39,737 nucleotides of DNA from a virus: positions 1 through 39,737 of IMG/VR virus record IMGVR_UViG_3300037247_001342; one strand, 5' to 3'. Numbering within the stretch: position 1 is the stretch's first letter; each line of letters opens with the position of its first letter. The notes under the pieces were generated by a model. It saw nothing but the letters and a program-made list of their open reading frames with translations, was not told the DNA's origin and ran no database searches. This document shows positions 30,528-38,277 of this stretch, piece after piece. The position numbers and the translations under genes are program-made.

Positions 30528-30971
30528 TCAATCGTCTACCCGCCGGATCACCCAACCAGCCTTCTTCAAATCGTGGAGCAACTTGGGGACCGCGATCATG
30601 AAAGAATCTCCCGTCGTCTCGGCGACGATGAACCAGGATTCCAACCATTCGTTGATGGTGGGCCCCTCCCAAACCTGCTCCCATTCCAAGTCGGCATAGC
30701 AGAGAGACCCATACAGGTAGAGCGCCGGGTCGTACCCCGCCGGGAGAGACCCAGAATCGGCTGTGAGAGCCGCCATCGCTTTGAGAGCTACCTTTACCAC
30801 CTGGATGCGGTACTGGCCGCTGTGAACGCTGTCGGGGAGGACCCGAATCTGGCGGTCGTCGGGGAAGGTGACGAGGTGGGCGGTCTGGTCTCCGTCGCGT
30901 TCGGACTGAATCTTGTAACCACCGATGAGAGTTGTTGCGCCGCTGCGCGTCGAGACCAGTTTCCAACTCAT
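30528..30971 (-). CDS. Hypothetical protein
   Basis: 147 residues from the ATG at 30971 in an ATGA overlap. The N-terminal half is beta-rich (ATTLIGGYKIQSERDGDQTA), the C-terminal half helical with many aromatic and acidic residues (EWEQVWEGPTINEWLESWF). Not recognised. Confidence 0.6.
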   Translation of the reverse strand: MSWKLVSTRSGATTLIGGYKIQSERDGDQTAHLVTFPDDRQIRVLPDSVHSGQYRIQVVKVALKAMAALTADSGSLPAGYDPALYLYGSLCYADLEWEQVWEGPTINEWLESWFIVAETTGDSFMIAVPKLLHDLKKAGWVIRRVDD

Positions 30972-31246
30972 CCGACGGCCTCCTTGGTGAGAGCGGCGAC
31001 CTCGAAGACGCAGAGACGACACAGGTCCCCGGTGAGCGGAGTGACCCCCTTGAGTTGGCGGGGGACCAAGGCGACCCGGTGGTAACAGGTGGTGATCGTG
31101 GGTGGTTTGATCTCGCCGTCCCAGTCAAGGTTGACCCTGATGATTCGTTGGACGACCCGTGTGCCTTGTCGGACACCGACAACGGCGAGAGGCACTTGGT
31201 TGGGGGAGAGGAAATGCTCCGACGGGATCATGACGAACTTGGTCAT
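30968..31246 (-). CDS. Hypothetical small protein
   Basis: 92 residues, mostly strands (VPLAVVGVRQGTRVVQRIIR; ITTCYHRVALVPRQL), ending with a CRLC pair near residue 76. ATGA overlaps on both sides. Family unknown; it lies next to the methyltransferase gene and may be part of the same functional group, but no motif says so. Confidence 0.58.
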   Translation of the reverse strand: MTKFVMIPSEHFLSPNQVPLAVVGVRQGTRVVQRIIRVNLDWDGEIKPPTITTCYHRVALVPRQLKGVTPLTGDLCRLCVFEVAALTKEAVG

Positions 31247-32436
31247 CTCAACACCTCTTGAACAACAAGGAACAGCGGGCCGACCCGGTCTCGAGCCAGT
31301 TCCGCTGACCGTGAGTCGATGTCGATGCCGATGGCGTCCCTACCGTGACCGTGGGCTACGGCCAGAGTCGTTCCCGTTCCGGCGAACGGGTCGAGGACGA
31401 GGCCGGGGCGGTAGTCGTCGTGTCCACAATCCGACCAGCCGAGCGTGACCCGCTCGCTGACTTTGGGCGCAAACGTGGTGGAGGGCAGACCGCGGACGTG
31501 GTCTGGATGTTGGCTCTTGGGAAAGCCAACACCGACCGCGTTGGTAGTTTCGGTGATTCGTCGGCGTGGCTCCCCACACGTCCGACACACCTGGCGGGGA
31601 CACATGGCTTTGATCGGTTTGACACACAGTTCGGACGGCCATACGGCGTAGTGGGCTCCGCTGTATCCTTGGGGGCTGATCTTCCACCAGTCCAACGGCG
31701 GCGCACCCGCATGATTCAGATGACGTTCCATTTGATGATGCATCGACGGTGATTCAGAGTTCTTGGCGCTCGGCTGCAGCCCCTCACTGACTGTCAGAGT
31801 CTTTTCAGCGAACGGTTCGCGTACCGCGTCCAAATCGAAGTACCGGTCTTTGGAAACACACGCCACCACCAGCTCAGAAGTAGCCGGACGGAACTTGTCG
31901 CCTAACGCTCCTACCGGGGGGTTGGGTCGAACCCACCGGACCACGTTGCGTATTCGCCACTGACCGGCGGGTGAGGGTTGCCCGGTGTGGGGGTTGATGC
32001 CGTAGGCCAAAGCGAACCGGTAGGACTCGGGGATAAGAGTAAGGCTTTTAGCCAGCGGCCAACCGTCATTGTCCTTCTTGAATCGTCGGGGTGGTTTGGC
32101 TTCCTCCCAGAGTCGTTCGTGTCTCTCACCGTAGATAGCATCTTCTGGTTGTCCGTACCCTTTGGCCCCCGAATAGGTGTCACCCAGTTCCACGACCAAC
32201 GACCCGTGAGGAGCCAACAGTCGACGCCACTCCGCCGTCAACCTGAGTAGAACGTCGATGTATTCGGCGGGGGTGGCTTCGCTCCCTATCTCTTTGTGTT
32301 TGTCGGGGTGGTCGGCGGGCAGGTAGGAGCGGAGGGCGAGGAACGGCGGCGACGTGAGTATCAGGTCGACCGAGTCGTCCTCTAGTTCGCTCATCCTGTC
32401 GAAGACGTCACCGACGAGGAAGGTTGCCACACTCAT
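31243..32436 (-). CDS. DNA methyltransferase, beta class
   Basis: 397 residues. Motif IV TSPPF (28-32) precedes motif I DPFAGTGTT (349-357), the beta-class order of N4-cytosine and N6-adenine methyltransferases; SPPF favours N4-cytosine. A Cys pair CPRQVCRTCG (279-288) with C337 and H339 probably forms the zinc ribbon seen in this family. It transfers methyl from SAM to DNA bases and may protect phage DNA from host restriction, since no cognate restriction gene is evident. I start at ATG 32436, which overlaps the VRR-NUC stop as ATGA. Confidence 0.88.
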   Translation of the reverse strand: MSVATFLVGDVFDRMSELEDDSVDLILTSPPFLALRSYLPADHPDKHKEIGSEATPAEYIDVLLRLTAEWRRLLAPHGSLVVELGDTYSGAKGYGQPEDAIYGERHERLWEEAKPPRRFKKDNDGWPLAKSLTLIPESYRFALAYGINPHTGQPSPAGQWRIRNVVRWVRPNPPVGALGDKFRPATSELVVACVSKDRYFDLDAVREPFAEKTLTVSEGLQPSAKNSESPSMHHQMERHLNHAGAPPLDWWKISPQGYSGAHYAVWPSELCVKPIKAMCPRQVCRTCGEPRRRITETTNAVGVGFPKSQHPDHVRGLPSTTFAPKVSERVTLGWSDCGHDDYRPGLVLDPFAGTGTTLAVAHGHGRDAIGIDIDSRSAELARDRVGPLFLVVQEVLR

Positions 32437-32804
32437 CGCAACGTCTCCTCGATGAACGCCCAGTCTTCGGGACGCCAAGTGTCGATGAGGATGGTGTGAC
32501 CGTCGTCGGTTGTCGCCTCCCGGCGGGGGGTTCGTCCGCTGCCGTCGCCGGTCAACTCGGCGAGCCAGCGCCGCTGCTGTTCGAGGAGGACACCCTTGGT
32601 TGTCTTCAACTCGACGATGATGACGTCCTGGTCGCGGACGAGGACCAGGTCACAGAAACCGGGGTCCCCTTCGATCGGTGTCACCCACCCTTGACCTTGA
32701 CGGGCGGGCCGGTCGTGGTGAACCATCCACCCGCGGGCGTGGGCCAGGTCGATGACCTTGGTCTTCAACTCGGTCTCGGTGAGAAGGTCGGTGAACCCGG
32801 TCAC
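32433..32804 (-). CDS. VRR-NUC-type nuclease
   Basis: 123 residues from a GTG at 32804 that shares a GTGA with the previous stop; a longer frame upstream is not protein-like. GDPGFCDLVLVRDQDVIIVE and LKTTKGVLLEQQRRWL give the D52, E65-x-K67 catalytic core and the Q..W helix of VRR-NUC (PD-(D/E)XK) enzymes, which cut branched DNA such as Holliday junctions. Probably used in recombination or before packaging. Confidence 0.82.
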   Translation of the reverse strand: MTGFTDLLTETELKTKVIDLAHARGWMVHHDRPARQGQGWVTPIEGDPGFCDLVLVRDQDVIIVELKTTKGVLLEQQRRWLAELTGDGSGRTPRREATTDDGHTILIDTWRPEDWAFIEETLR

Positions 32805-33046
32805 GATGCCGGTCCCGGGATGTGGATGAGACGGCCGCAAGCCTCACAAAGCGGAAGTTCTGGACGATCCATCAGCGGACTTTTGGTCGAGCCACCACTG
32901 TTGCCGCATATCCACGCGGCATGTAGCCGGGGCTTCTCGTTAGGCCAGAACACCACAATCAGTTCCTTGACACGATGTCTGTGGAATCCCCGTTTCGTCG
33001 CCAACACGGACGGAAATCGGGTGGCTTTTAGCCGCACAATGCTCAC
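32801..33046 (-). CDS. Small zinc-binding protein
   Basis: 81 residues from a GTG at 33046 in a GTGA overlap. A basic N-terminus (VRLKATRFPSVLATKRGFHR) is followed by WICGNSGGSTKS and LCEACGRLIHI; the single Cys and the C-x2-C may with His residues make one zinc site. Not recognised. Coupled to a 20-residue ORF upstream and the VRR-NUC gene downstream. Confidence 0.58.
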   Translation of the reverse strand: MSIVRLKATRFPSVLATKRGFHRHRVKELIVVFWPNEKPRLHAAWICGNSGGSTKSPLMDRPELPLCEACGRLIHIPGPAS

Positions 33047-33105
33047 CGTCTAAACCCCTTCGCATAACGACACGATGCAAAGTGCGCGTGAACTCGGTAG
33101 CTCAT
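33043..33105 (-). CDS. Mini-ORF in the coupled chain
   Basis: 20 residues (MSYRVHAHFASCRYAKGFRR), basic. ATGA overlap with the ORF before it and GTGA with the gene after it. No independent sign of function; it may serve only to carry ribosomes to the next start. Confidence 0.45.
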   Translation of the reverse strand: MSYRVHAHFASCRYAKGFRR

Positions 33106-33170
33106 GCGGTGATCCCTTCTGAACCGGGACGACCGGCTTGGAAAGCAGCGATCAGGTCAATGAGGGTCAT
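33102..33170 (-). CDS. Mini-ORF ending in a junction-like EGITA
   Basis: 22 residues (MTLIDLIAAFQAGRPGSEGI then TA). ATGA overlaps on both sides. Its end (GGGATCACCGCATGA) resembles a degenerate form of the array junction 6 kb downstream, which may be a relic or coincidence. Confidence 0.45.
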   Translation of the reverse strand: MTLIDLIAAFQAGRPGSEGITA

Positions 33171-33445
33171 TCGCCGAATTCCCCTCTCAGGTAGGCACGG
33201 TCCGACAGGCTGAACAAGGCGATGACCGAGCCCCAGTCCGGGCCGTAGGAACGTTCGATGCGGTGACGGCGGGCGAGACGCAACGTCGCCACCCGGATCG
33301 TGTTGTCGGTGGCGTCAGGTCTTAGCCTCTGGACCTCCATCACTATCTGCTCGTGGCTGAACTGTTGGCCCGTGTGAGTCTGCAAGATGTCGACAATCAG
33401 CGCGGGCACGCCGGTCTCCATTAGCTGACCCCGCTTGGCGTTCAT
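33167..33445 (-). CDS. Winged-helix DNA-binding protein
   Basis: 92 residues. TGVPALIVDILQTHTGQQFS, HEQIVMEVQRLRPDATDNTI and RVATLRLARRHRIERSYG make a three-helix wHTH with a wing; the second segment fits the recognition helix. Could regulate early genes or act in replication. ATGA overlaps on both sides. Confidence 0.65.
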   Translation of the reverse strand: MNAKRGQLMETGVPALIVDILQTHTGQQFSHEQIVMEVQRLRPDATDNTIRVATLRLARRHRIERSYGPDWGSVIALFSLSDRAYLRGEFGE

Positions 33446-34524
33446 GCTGGTCCGTCCCCGGCGGCGGCGACCGCGGCGCTCACCACCAGTTGCGCCTCAT
33501 CAGCGGTCAGGTTCACCGCGACCGCGGCAAGGTGGTCGTCGGTCAAGTCCTCGGGGTTGGGGTAGTCCTTCTCGCCGAGCGCCACCGCCAGGTCGAGGTT
33601 CTTGTCGACGATGACCTCGAACAGCGCCGTCCGAGCCATTGCCTTCCTGGTGTCCACGTCATCGGTGTTGATGGTCTTGCCGATCTCGTCGAGAACCCAC
33701 TTCCAGTAGTTGCCTCGCTTGCCGACTTCGACGGTGCGGGGACCGGCGTGGCCGCTGTCGTTGAGCCACTCGGCCGACGACTTCTCGAGATCCTTGTGCC
33801 AGCCTGACCACGAGTAGAACTTGCCCTTGTATTCGCGTTTACCGCCACACTTGTCAGCTTCGTTGGAACAACGCCAGAACGGTTTGCTGGTGTGTTCGGA
33901 GACGCCGACGAGTTCCCCGTTGACCGCGAGGCAGGCGGGACAATGCGGGTCGTCAGGTGAGGCCGGTGTGTCGACCGAGGAGCCAGACCCGGAGAACCCG
34001 GCGCCACTCATCTCCTCAGAAGGAGTGGCGGCGAAACCGGCCATCACCATGACGCTTGAAAGGGCTACCCGACACACCTTGGAGACGGCGCGGGTCTCCG
34101 CCATTGAACGGACCGCGTAGGAGTCACTGTTAGCCCAATTGGATTCTGAGGTGCGACATTCCGCTTCGGCGTGGGAGATCGCCACGTTGTCAGAGAGGCG
34201 ACGTAACGCGCAGCGCGCCTCCCAACCGTTGTTCAGAGGCTTGGTCCATTCAATGTCGGGGATCAACCCGAATTGGGAGGCGAGAAACTGCCAGCCCTCA
34301 ACGTTGACGTGAGGTTTACTGCCACCCAAATCCAGAGCCAACCCCTGTTCGGTGACCACCTCGACCAGAATCTTGGCTCGAGCCCTTGCCTCGGCGAGTT
34401 GTTGGGCCGGGTCCTGCGAGGCGTATATGGAGACCTGACCGACCGGAGCCGCCACAGGAACAAGATCAGACGACGCTTCCACCACCTCGTCAACCTCGAC
34501 CACTTCGGCGGGAGCGTCACTCAT
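33442..34524 (-). CDS. Putative single-strand annealing protein (Rad52/Erf-like)
   Basis: 360 residues from the ATG at 34524 (ATGA overlap). Residues 70-175 (PHVNVEGWQFLASQFGLIPD; GWEARCALRRLSDNVAISHA; SDSYAVRSMAETRAVSKVCR) follow the beta-sheet plus helix pattern with the S-M-A-x-T-R-A helix seen in Erf/Rad52-like annealing proteins of actinophages. Then a Ser/Gly linker, a Cys4 zinc ribbon (C195, C198, C219, C226) and a helical C-terminus (260-360). It would anneal complementary single strands in phage recombination, with the nearby nucleases as partners. The fold is inferred by pattern. Confidence 0.6.
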   Translation of the reverse strand: MSDAPAEVVEVDEVVEASSDLVPVAAPVGQVSIYASQDPAQQLAEARARAKILVEVVTEQGLALDLGGSKPHVNVEGWQFLASQFGLIPDIEWTKPLNNGWEARCALRRLSDNVAISHAEAECRTSESNWANSDSYAVRSMAETRAVSKVCRVALSSVMVMAGFAATPSEEMSGAGFSGSGSSVDTPASPDDPHCPACLAVNGELVGVSEHTSKPFWRCSNEADKCGGKREYKGKFYSWSGWHKDLEKSSAEWLNDSGHAGPRTVEVGKRGNYWKWVLDEIGKTINTDDVDTRKAMARTALFEVIVDKNLDLAVALGEKDYPNPEDLTDDHLAAVAVNLTADEAQLVVSAAVAAAGDGPA

Positions 34525-34808
34525 CGCACGTCCTCCGTCACCCGGTATTGCTCTTTCTCCGACTGTGGGATCATTGAAACCACCCACTCGGTGTTGTCTC
34601 CCGTCAGAAAATCCGGTGTTCCTAACAGTTCCCCTACATGCTGTTCACAAGCGTGAGTATCATTGTCCACTCCGTTGTTGAGGTTGCCCACGATGTAGCA
34701 GTCGGCTTCCTTCTCGCACTCCCACTGACAGCAGTACAAACCAGGAAACCGTCGTTTGCCTCTGGCTGTTGCAATCACTTTGTCCATCATCTGCTCCTCA
34801 AAGGTCAT
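34521..34808 (-). CDS. Small zinc-knuckle protein
   Basis: 95 residues. YCCQWECEKEADCYIVGN and HACEQHVGELLG form the Cys...H-x-C-x2-H pattern common in small actinobacterial phage proteins. A basic N-terminal helix precedes it, a mixed C-terminus follows. ATGA overlaps on both sides. Exact function unknown. Confidence 0.62.
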   Translation of the reverse strand: MTFEEQMMDKVIATARGKRRFPGLYCCQWECEKEADCYIVGNLNNGVDNDTHACEQHVGELLGTPDFLTGDNTEWVVSMIPQSEKEQYRVTEDVR

Positions 34809-34972
34809 GCCAACACCTTTTGGAGTCGCTTGCGCTCAGCTCGGAGACGTTTCAGCCGGGTCTCGGCCTCGGTGATGACCCCGCCCAGTTTGCGGAGTCG
34901 GTTCTCAGCGTGAGTGACCTGCGCCGCCTCCTTGCGCTCCGCGTCGGTCCAATCCCTGTGTTGGCGACTCAC
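34805..34972 (-). CDS. Small basic coiled-coil protein
   Basis: 55 residues from a GTG at 34972 (GTGA overlap). Nearly all helical, rich in Arg, Lys and Glu (TDAERKEAAQVTHAENRLRK; TEAETRLKRLRAERKRLQKV), with heptad spacing of Leu. Likely a dimeric coiled coil. Not recognised. Confidence 0.6.
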   Translation of the reverse strand: MSRQHRDWTDAERKEAAQVTHAENRLRKLGGVITEAETRLKRLRAERKRLQKVLA

Positions 34973-35496
34973 GTCTCCCGCTCCTGCTTCAAACGGTTGG
35001 CTTCGAGGACTTCGAGGGGAGCGGACGCCGGAAGCGTCATCGAGTCGGGTTTGACCACCGTCTTCTTCTCAAAGAACTTCTCTCGGACGATGGGTGGCAG
35101 CGACCCGAATTTGACGTTGTTCGGGTTGAGGATGCGGCGGATCTGAGACGGGTTGTCTTCGAGCCAATCGTGGAAGGCTTCGATGTCGGTGCATTTCTCG
35201 GTCGGTGTGCCCTTGGTGGTGAACACCAGTTGTCCGGCCACCTCCACAGAACGACCTTCGCAACGTTCGACGAACCCGGCACCGATGATCTTCTCCACAC
35301 GGTTAGCCGCCGACTTCCACGCCACGGCCAACAGCCAGAGACCGGCCACGATCTCGGCGAGGTCCTCGCTGTCAGTGTCGATGTCAACGATGTCATCGAG
35401 GGTGATCTCCCCGTCCTCGGTGCGGAGGAACATGACGGTTTCGGTGGCGTCCTTCATCACCCCGATGTGAGCGAAGGAGTCGGTCAGGGAGGTCAT
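34969..35496 (-). CDS. Hypothetical protein
   Basis: 175 residues; the ATG at 35496 overlaps the preceding TGA as TGATG. Acidic N-terminal half (LDDIVDIDTDSEDLAEIVAG), then a helical and a basic C-terminal part (PIVREKFFEKKTVVKPDSMT). No motif recognised. Lies between the coiled-coil protein and a small helical protein in the recombination-rich part of the chain. Confidence 0.62.
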   Translation of the reverse strand: MTSLTDSFAHIGVMKDATETVMFLRTEDGEITLDDIVDIDTDSEDLAEIVAGLWLLAVAWKSAANRVEKIIGAGFVERCEGRSVEVAGQLVFTTKGTPTEKCTDIEAFHDWLEDNPSQIRRILNPNNVKFGSLPPIVREKFFEKKTVVKPDSMTLPASAPLEVLEANRLKQERET

Positions 35497-35813
35497 CAAA
35501 CGTTCTCCTCGATGCGCCCTCGAAGGTCCAGGAGGACCTCAGGTGAAGGCCAGACTCCCGCTAGCCGCTCGAATATGACCGCCATGTGGTGCATACGTCG
35601 GATGGCCATGCGTTCCGTCGACGTGAACGGGACCGGCGGCATCTTGTCCTCACGCTCGAACTGGTGCATGGCCGACCAGAACCACGCCAACTTCTGCCGA
35701 TCCAGACCGAACAGAGATTCGGCTTGCTCGGTGCAACGTTCGCAATCGTCGAACAATCGAGCATCTGGCGGGTCGTCTCGCGACGCGTCGGGGTGGTACC
35801 GATGAACAGTCAT
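35496..35813 (-). CDS. Hypothetical protein
   Basis: 105 residues from the ATG at 35813 (ATGA overlap). Helical throughout, with CERC near residue 24-27 and an aromatic-rich stretch (LAWFWSAMHQFERED). No family recognised. Confidence 0.6.
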   Translation of the reverse strand: MTVHRYHPDASRDDPPDARLFDDCERCTEQAESLFGLDRQKLAWFWSAMHQFEREDKMPPVPFTSTERMAIRRMHHMAVIFERLAGVWPSPEVLLDLRGRIEENV

Positions 35814-36130
35814 GGTCGAGGAACCTCCTCGTTCCAGATCAGCCGGTACTCCCACAACCCGCGGAAACGATTGCCCCTAGGTCGCTTCTCAAGGGTGTGG
35901 CTCCCGAACCGAGGCTTGCGAAGATGCCTCAACTGAGCCGAGATTGAAGCCTGAGGATCGCCTGTGACCGTCCCTATCTGTCCGAGGGTCCTCCACTCCC
36001 CGTCGATCATGGCTCGGGCCACCCGGCGGATTTGACCTGTCAGTCGGACGTCGTCGTACTCCGGGTCGTAGGTGAGAACTAGCTGAGGGTCGACCCCTGC
36101 ATCAAAGGAGGGTCGGAGGGGCCACGTCAC
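35810..36130 (-). CDS. Winged-helix DNA-binding protein
   Basis: 106 residues from a GTG at 36130 that forms GTGA with the stop of the membrane microprotein gene. RLTGQIRRVARAMIDGEWRT, LGQIGTVTGDPQASISAQLR and HLRKPRFGSHTLEKRPRG form a wHTH of the type that senses no ligand, with the second helix pair as recognition element and a basic wing. Possible early regulator. Confidence 0.66.
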   Translation of the reverse strand: MTWPLRPSFDAGVDPQLVLTYDPEYDDVRLTGQIRRVARAMIDGEWRTLGQIGTVTGDPQASISAQLRHLRKPRFGSHTLEKRPRGNRFRGLWEYRLIWNEEVPRP

Positions 36131-36237
36131 GGCCGGTCCCCCCACCAGCCGAGGACATAAGCGAGGATGAGCCAGAAGGCAGCAAGGAACCCGACGAGAC
36201 CACCCATGAGGAACCCCGCGAGGTAGGTGGTGGTCAT
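36127..36237 (-). CDS. Membrane microprotein
   Basis: 36 residues, almost all one hydrophobic segment (LAGFLMGGLVGFLAAFWLIL then AYVLGWW) with a short polar end. ATGA with the gene before and GTGA with the gene after support translation. Could be a small holin-like or superinfection-exclusion protein; nothing more specific is visible. Confidence 0.62.
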   Translation of the reverse strand: MTTTYLAGFLMGGLVGFLAAFWLILAYVLGWWGDRP

Positions 36238-36566
36238 CGGATACGAGTCCCTGACTGGACGGCGGGTGATGCCAGTTCCCACGGCTTGTTGAGCAAGGCG
36301 AGAAGGGTGTCTGGCCGGTCTAAACCCCAGTGGACCGACAGGTTGAACACCGCGATGTTGAGGGGCAGACGGTCGTCGTACTGGTGGTTGAGGCGAACCG
36401 CCCAGTCGTACAAACGGACCAGGCCCTCACCCTCCGGGCAGTAGACGCCCTGGTGGGGTCGGCAGTCGCAGGAGGACGCCAATAAGGGATCGCCGATAGT
36501 CGAGTCGGCATTGGGCGGAGTCTTGGCGTCCTCCCGGACATTGTGAGAAGGGGCGAAGCCGGTCAT
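36234..36566 (-). CDS. Hypothetical protein
   Basis: 110 residues. An N-terminal flexible part with CDC and YCPEGE, then a helical part (LYDWAVRLNHQYDDRLPLNI; PDTLLALLNKPWEL). ATGA overlaps on both sides. Not recognised. Confidence 0.58.
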   Translation of the reverse strand: MTGFAPSHNVREDAKTPPNADSTIGDPLLASSCDCRPHQGVYCPEGEGLVRLYDWAVRLNHQYDDRLPLNIAVFNLSVHWGLDRPDTLLALLNKPWELASPAVQSGTRIR

Positions 36567-37477
36567 GTCGTTTCCTCCGCGGAGGGGCCAATCGACATTT
36601 CGCTTTCATTATTCGCTTCGGCCCCTCCGTGAAGACTCTTCCACTCGATCAGCAAATCGCCGTAGAACGCTTTGACGGCGATGATTCGAGAGGTCTTGTG
36701 GTTCTTGCCTCGTTCCTTTGCCTCGTCGTACTTGCTGCGGTAGGGCTCACAGCGATGCATGATGATTTGGTCGGCAAGACCCTTCGGACCGAGGGCAATG
36801 ACTCGAAGAGCCGGTTTCCAGCTGGATTGAACCTCGTGGATGTGGCGGGGTAGGCGCCCTCGAACGACGTGGAGTCCGGCGTAATGCCAGAGCGAGCGGA
36901 CACCGGACCCGAAGCGAGGGGAGAGCATGACCCCCACACAACGAACAACCTTCGTTTCGCTCTCATGTTCAGTTTCGTCCGTTGTGTGGGGGTCTCCGAC
37001 ACCAGGACCATCATCGAACTCACGCGCCACTTCGGTGCCAGAAAACTCGTCACCACCACCATTCGCTTCTTCGCTCTCAGGCTCTCCTTCGATGGCGGTG
37101 ACGAGACATTGAGTACCCGGCTGATAGAACGGAGCAAGAGTGTGACCCATAGAACATTTCTGGCCGGGAAACCGGAGCGGATCACCGATCTCGCCGATAG
37201 CTCGAGCGGTAAGAGGACCGGCGAGCCCTTTCAACGGTTCGAGGAACGGCCACAACTCATAAGTCCTCAACTCATGACCCAGACGATTTTTACAACGCTT
37301 CTCGATGGTGAAGAACCACTCGGCAGCGACATAATCCTTCCGCGACTGCGACGCTTTCCGCATCTTCTGGGCACCCTCGAACGCTTTGGCGTAGGCACTC
37401 AGCCGGGCAGTCGCCTCGTTGATGTACCGGGAAGGCGGACCACTGCTGTCCTCGATCTCAGGAGTGTTATCGGTCAC
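36563..37477 (-). CDS. IS110-transposase-like HhH protein, phage variant
   Basis: 304 residues. LAGPLTARAIGEIGDPLRFP and, 85 residues later, VRSLWHYAGLHVVRGRLPRH plus PALRVIALGPKGLADQIIMH resemble the C-terminal helix-hairpin-helix half of IS110/Transposase_20 enzymes. The N-terminal DEDD nuclease half of those enzymes is not seen. An acidic disordered insert (EPESEEANGGGDEFSGTEVA ...) splits the two parts. No insertion-sequence ends or target duplication are visible, so it is probably a resident phage DNA-binding protein derived from or related to that fold. ATGA on both sides. Confidence 0.58.
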   Translation of the reverse strand: MTDNTPEIEDSSGPPSRYINEATARLSAYAKAFEGAQKMRKASQSRKDYVAAEWFFTIEKRCKNRLGHELRTYELWPFLEPLKGLAGPLTARAIGEIGDPLRFPGQKCSMGHTLAPFYQPGTQCLVTAIEGEPESEEANGGGDEFSGTEVAREFDDGPGVGDPHTTDETEHESETKVVRCVGVMLSPRFGSGVRSLWHYAGLHVVRGRLPRHIHEVQSSWKPALRVIALGPKGLADQIIMHRCEPYRSKYDEAKERGKNHKTSRIIAVKAFYGDLLIEWKSLHGGAEANNESEMSIGPSAEETT

Positions 37478-37989
37478 TTGAATGCCTCCCCGGCACGCTT
37501 ATCGGCCTCCACCAGCACATGCTTGGGCAGATCTCCGACTCGTTTACGGGTGCGAGAAGCGAACTGTGAGTCGAGCCACTCAAAGAACTCGATGCGACGT
37601 TCCAGCCCGTCACGCCCGGCACGTTGGTTGTCCAAAACGTGGGCGATGTCGCCACGTTCAAAGTCGATGACACGACGATTCCCATCATCGACATCGAAAC
37701 GGACACCAAGGTTCGCGTACACAGCGGCGGCGGTAGCCGCGAACTCAGGTCGAAGTTGGAACCTGCCCAGATAGACCCGACGTGACCGGGCGTCGGTGAC
37801 GGGGTGAGCTCTCAAATACTGTACGTCTTTCTGCACAAAAACAATCAGTCCCCTGACGATGACCGATTCGAGCGCATCCGCATCCAGGTCGTCGAACGGA
37901 GCCGCCTTACCGACGGCATCAGCAATCGACAGATCAGCCTCGTGGTAGTAGGCGAGAATGTCGGTCCGGACCTCATCGAGGGATCTCAC
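37474..37989 (-). CDS. Hypothetical protein
   Basis: 171 residues. N-terminal helices (DEVRTDILAYYHEADLSIAD), then strands (VIVRGLIVFVQKDVQYLRAH; RVYLGRFQLRPEFAATAAAV), then a basic helical C-terminus. Second gene of the chain, coupled by ATGA. No family recognised. Confidence 0.62.
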   Translation of the reverse strand: MRSLDEVRTDILAYYHEADLSIADAVGKAAPFDDLDADALESVIVRGLIVFVQKDVQYLRAHPVTDARSRRVYLGRFQLRPEFAATAAAVYANLGVRFDVDDGNRRVIDFERGDIAHVLDNQRAGRDGLERRIEFFEWLDSQFASRTRKRVGDLPKHVLVEADKRAGEAFK

Positions 37990-38177
37990 GACGCGTCCGT
38001 CGGTTTCTTCGCAGGCTCAATGCTCTCGCGGGGTATCCGCCATTGGCCCCCGACACGCTTCGCTGAGATTTCTCCAGACTCAATCAACGAGTAGAGGGTT
38101 TGGCGAGTAATTCGGAGAAGCTTCGCGGCCTCGATTGGAGTGAGGAATGTCGTGTCTGCAATCTGCACGTTTCGCAT
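37986..38177 (-). CDS. Excisionase/MerR-type HTH protein
   Basis: 63 residues. TFLTPIEAAKLLRITRQTLY, SLIESGEISAKRVGGQWRIP and RESIE are the helix_turn_helix_17 / excisionase fold: HTH plus beta wing. First gene of the 39-gene chain, divergent from the repressor and near the integrase, so it may be the excisionase or an early regulator of the repressor-controlled switch. No Shine-Dalgarno sequence precedes the ATG. Confidence 0.75.
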   Translation of the reverse strand: MRNVQIADTTFLTPIEAAKLLRITRQTLYSLIESGEISAKRVGGQWRIPRESIEPAKKPTDAS

Positions 38178-38195
38178 TCAAGCATAGCGACGGGT

Positions 38196-38252
38196 GCACT
38201 TCAAGCACTTTACACGGTTACCATGCAAAAAAGTTTAGGACTAGACAACTTT
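38196..38252. promoter_or_regulatory. Candidate operators in the divergent switch region
   Basis: Direct repeat GCACTT-CAA-GCACTT (38196-38210) and inverted repeat AAAGTT (38230-38235) / AACTTT (38247-38252) with an 11-base spacer. They lie between the excisionase-like gene and the repressor; the inverted repeat covers the -35 area of the repressor promoter. Minus-strand TAAAGT (38207-38212) may be the -10 box of the long operon. Confidence 0.5.
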
Positions 38253-38271
38253 CACTAGGGATCGGTAGACT
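38242..38271 (+). promoter_or_regulatory. Repressor promoter, probably leaderless
   Basis: TAGACA (38242-38247) and TAGACT (38266-38271) separated by 18 bases; the latter fits the actinobacterial TANNNT. Transcription would start about at the ATG (38278), and no Shine-Dalgarno sequence precedes it, as in leaderless phage repressor mRNAs. Confidence 0.5.
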
Positions 38272-38277
38272 GACTGC

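Noticed and set aside
31243-32804. Complete restriction-modification system (methyltransferase plus VRR-NUC)
   Set aside because: VRR-NUC proteins are structure-specific nucleases and the neighbour lacks restriction-enzyme features; an orphan methyltransferase is more likely.
36563-37477. Intact IS110 insertion sequence
   Set aside because: No DEDD catalytic domain, no element ends, and the gene is coupled by ATGA on both sides, so it is resident.
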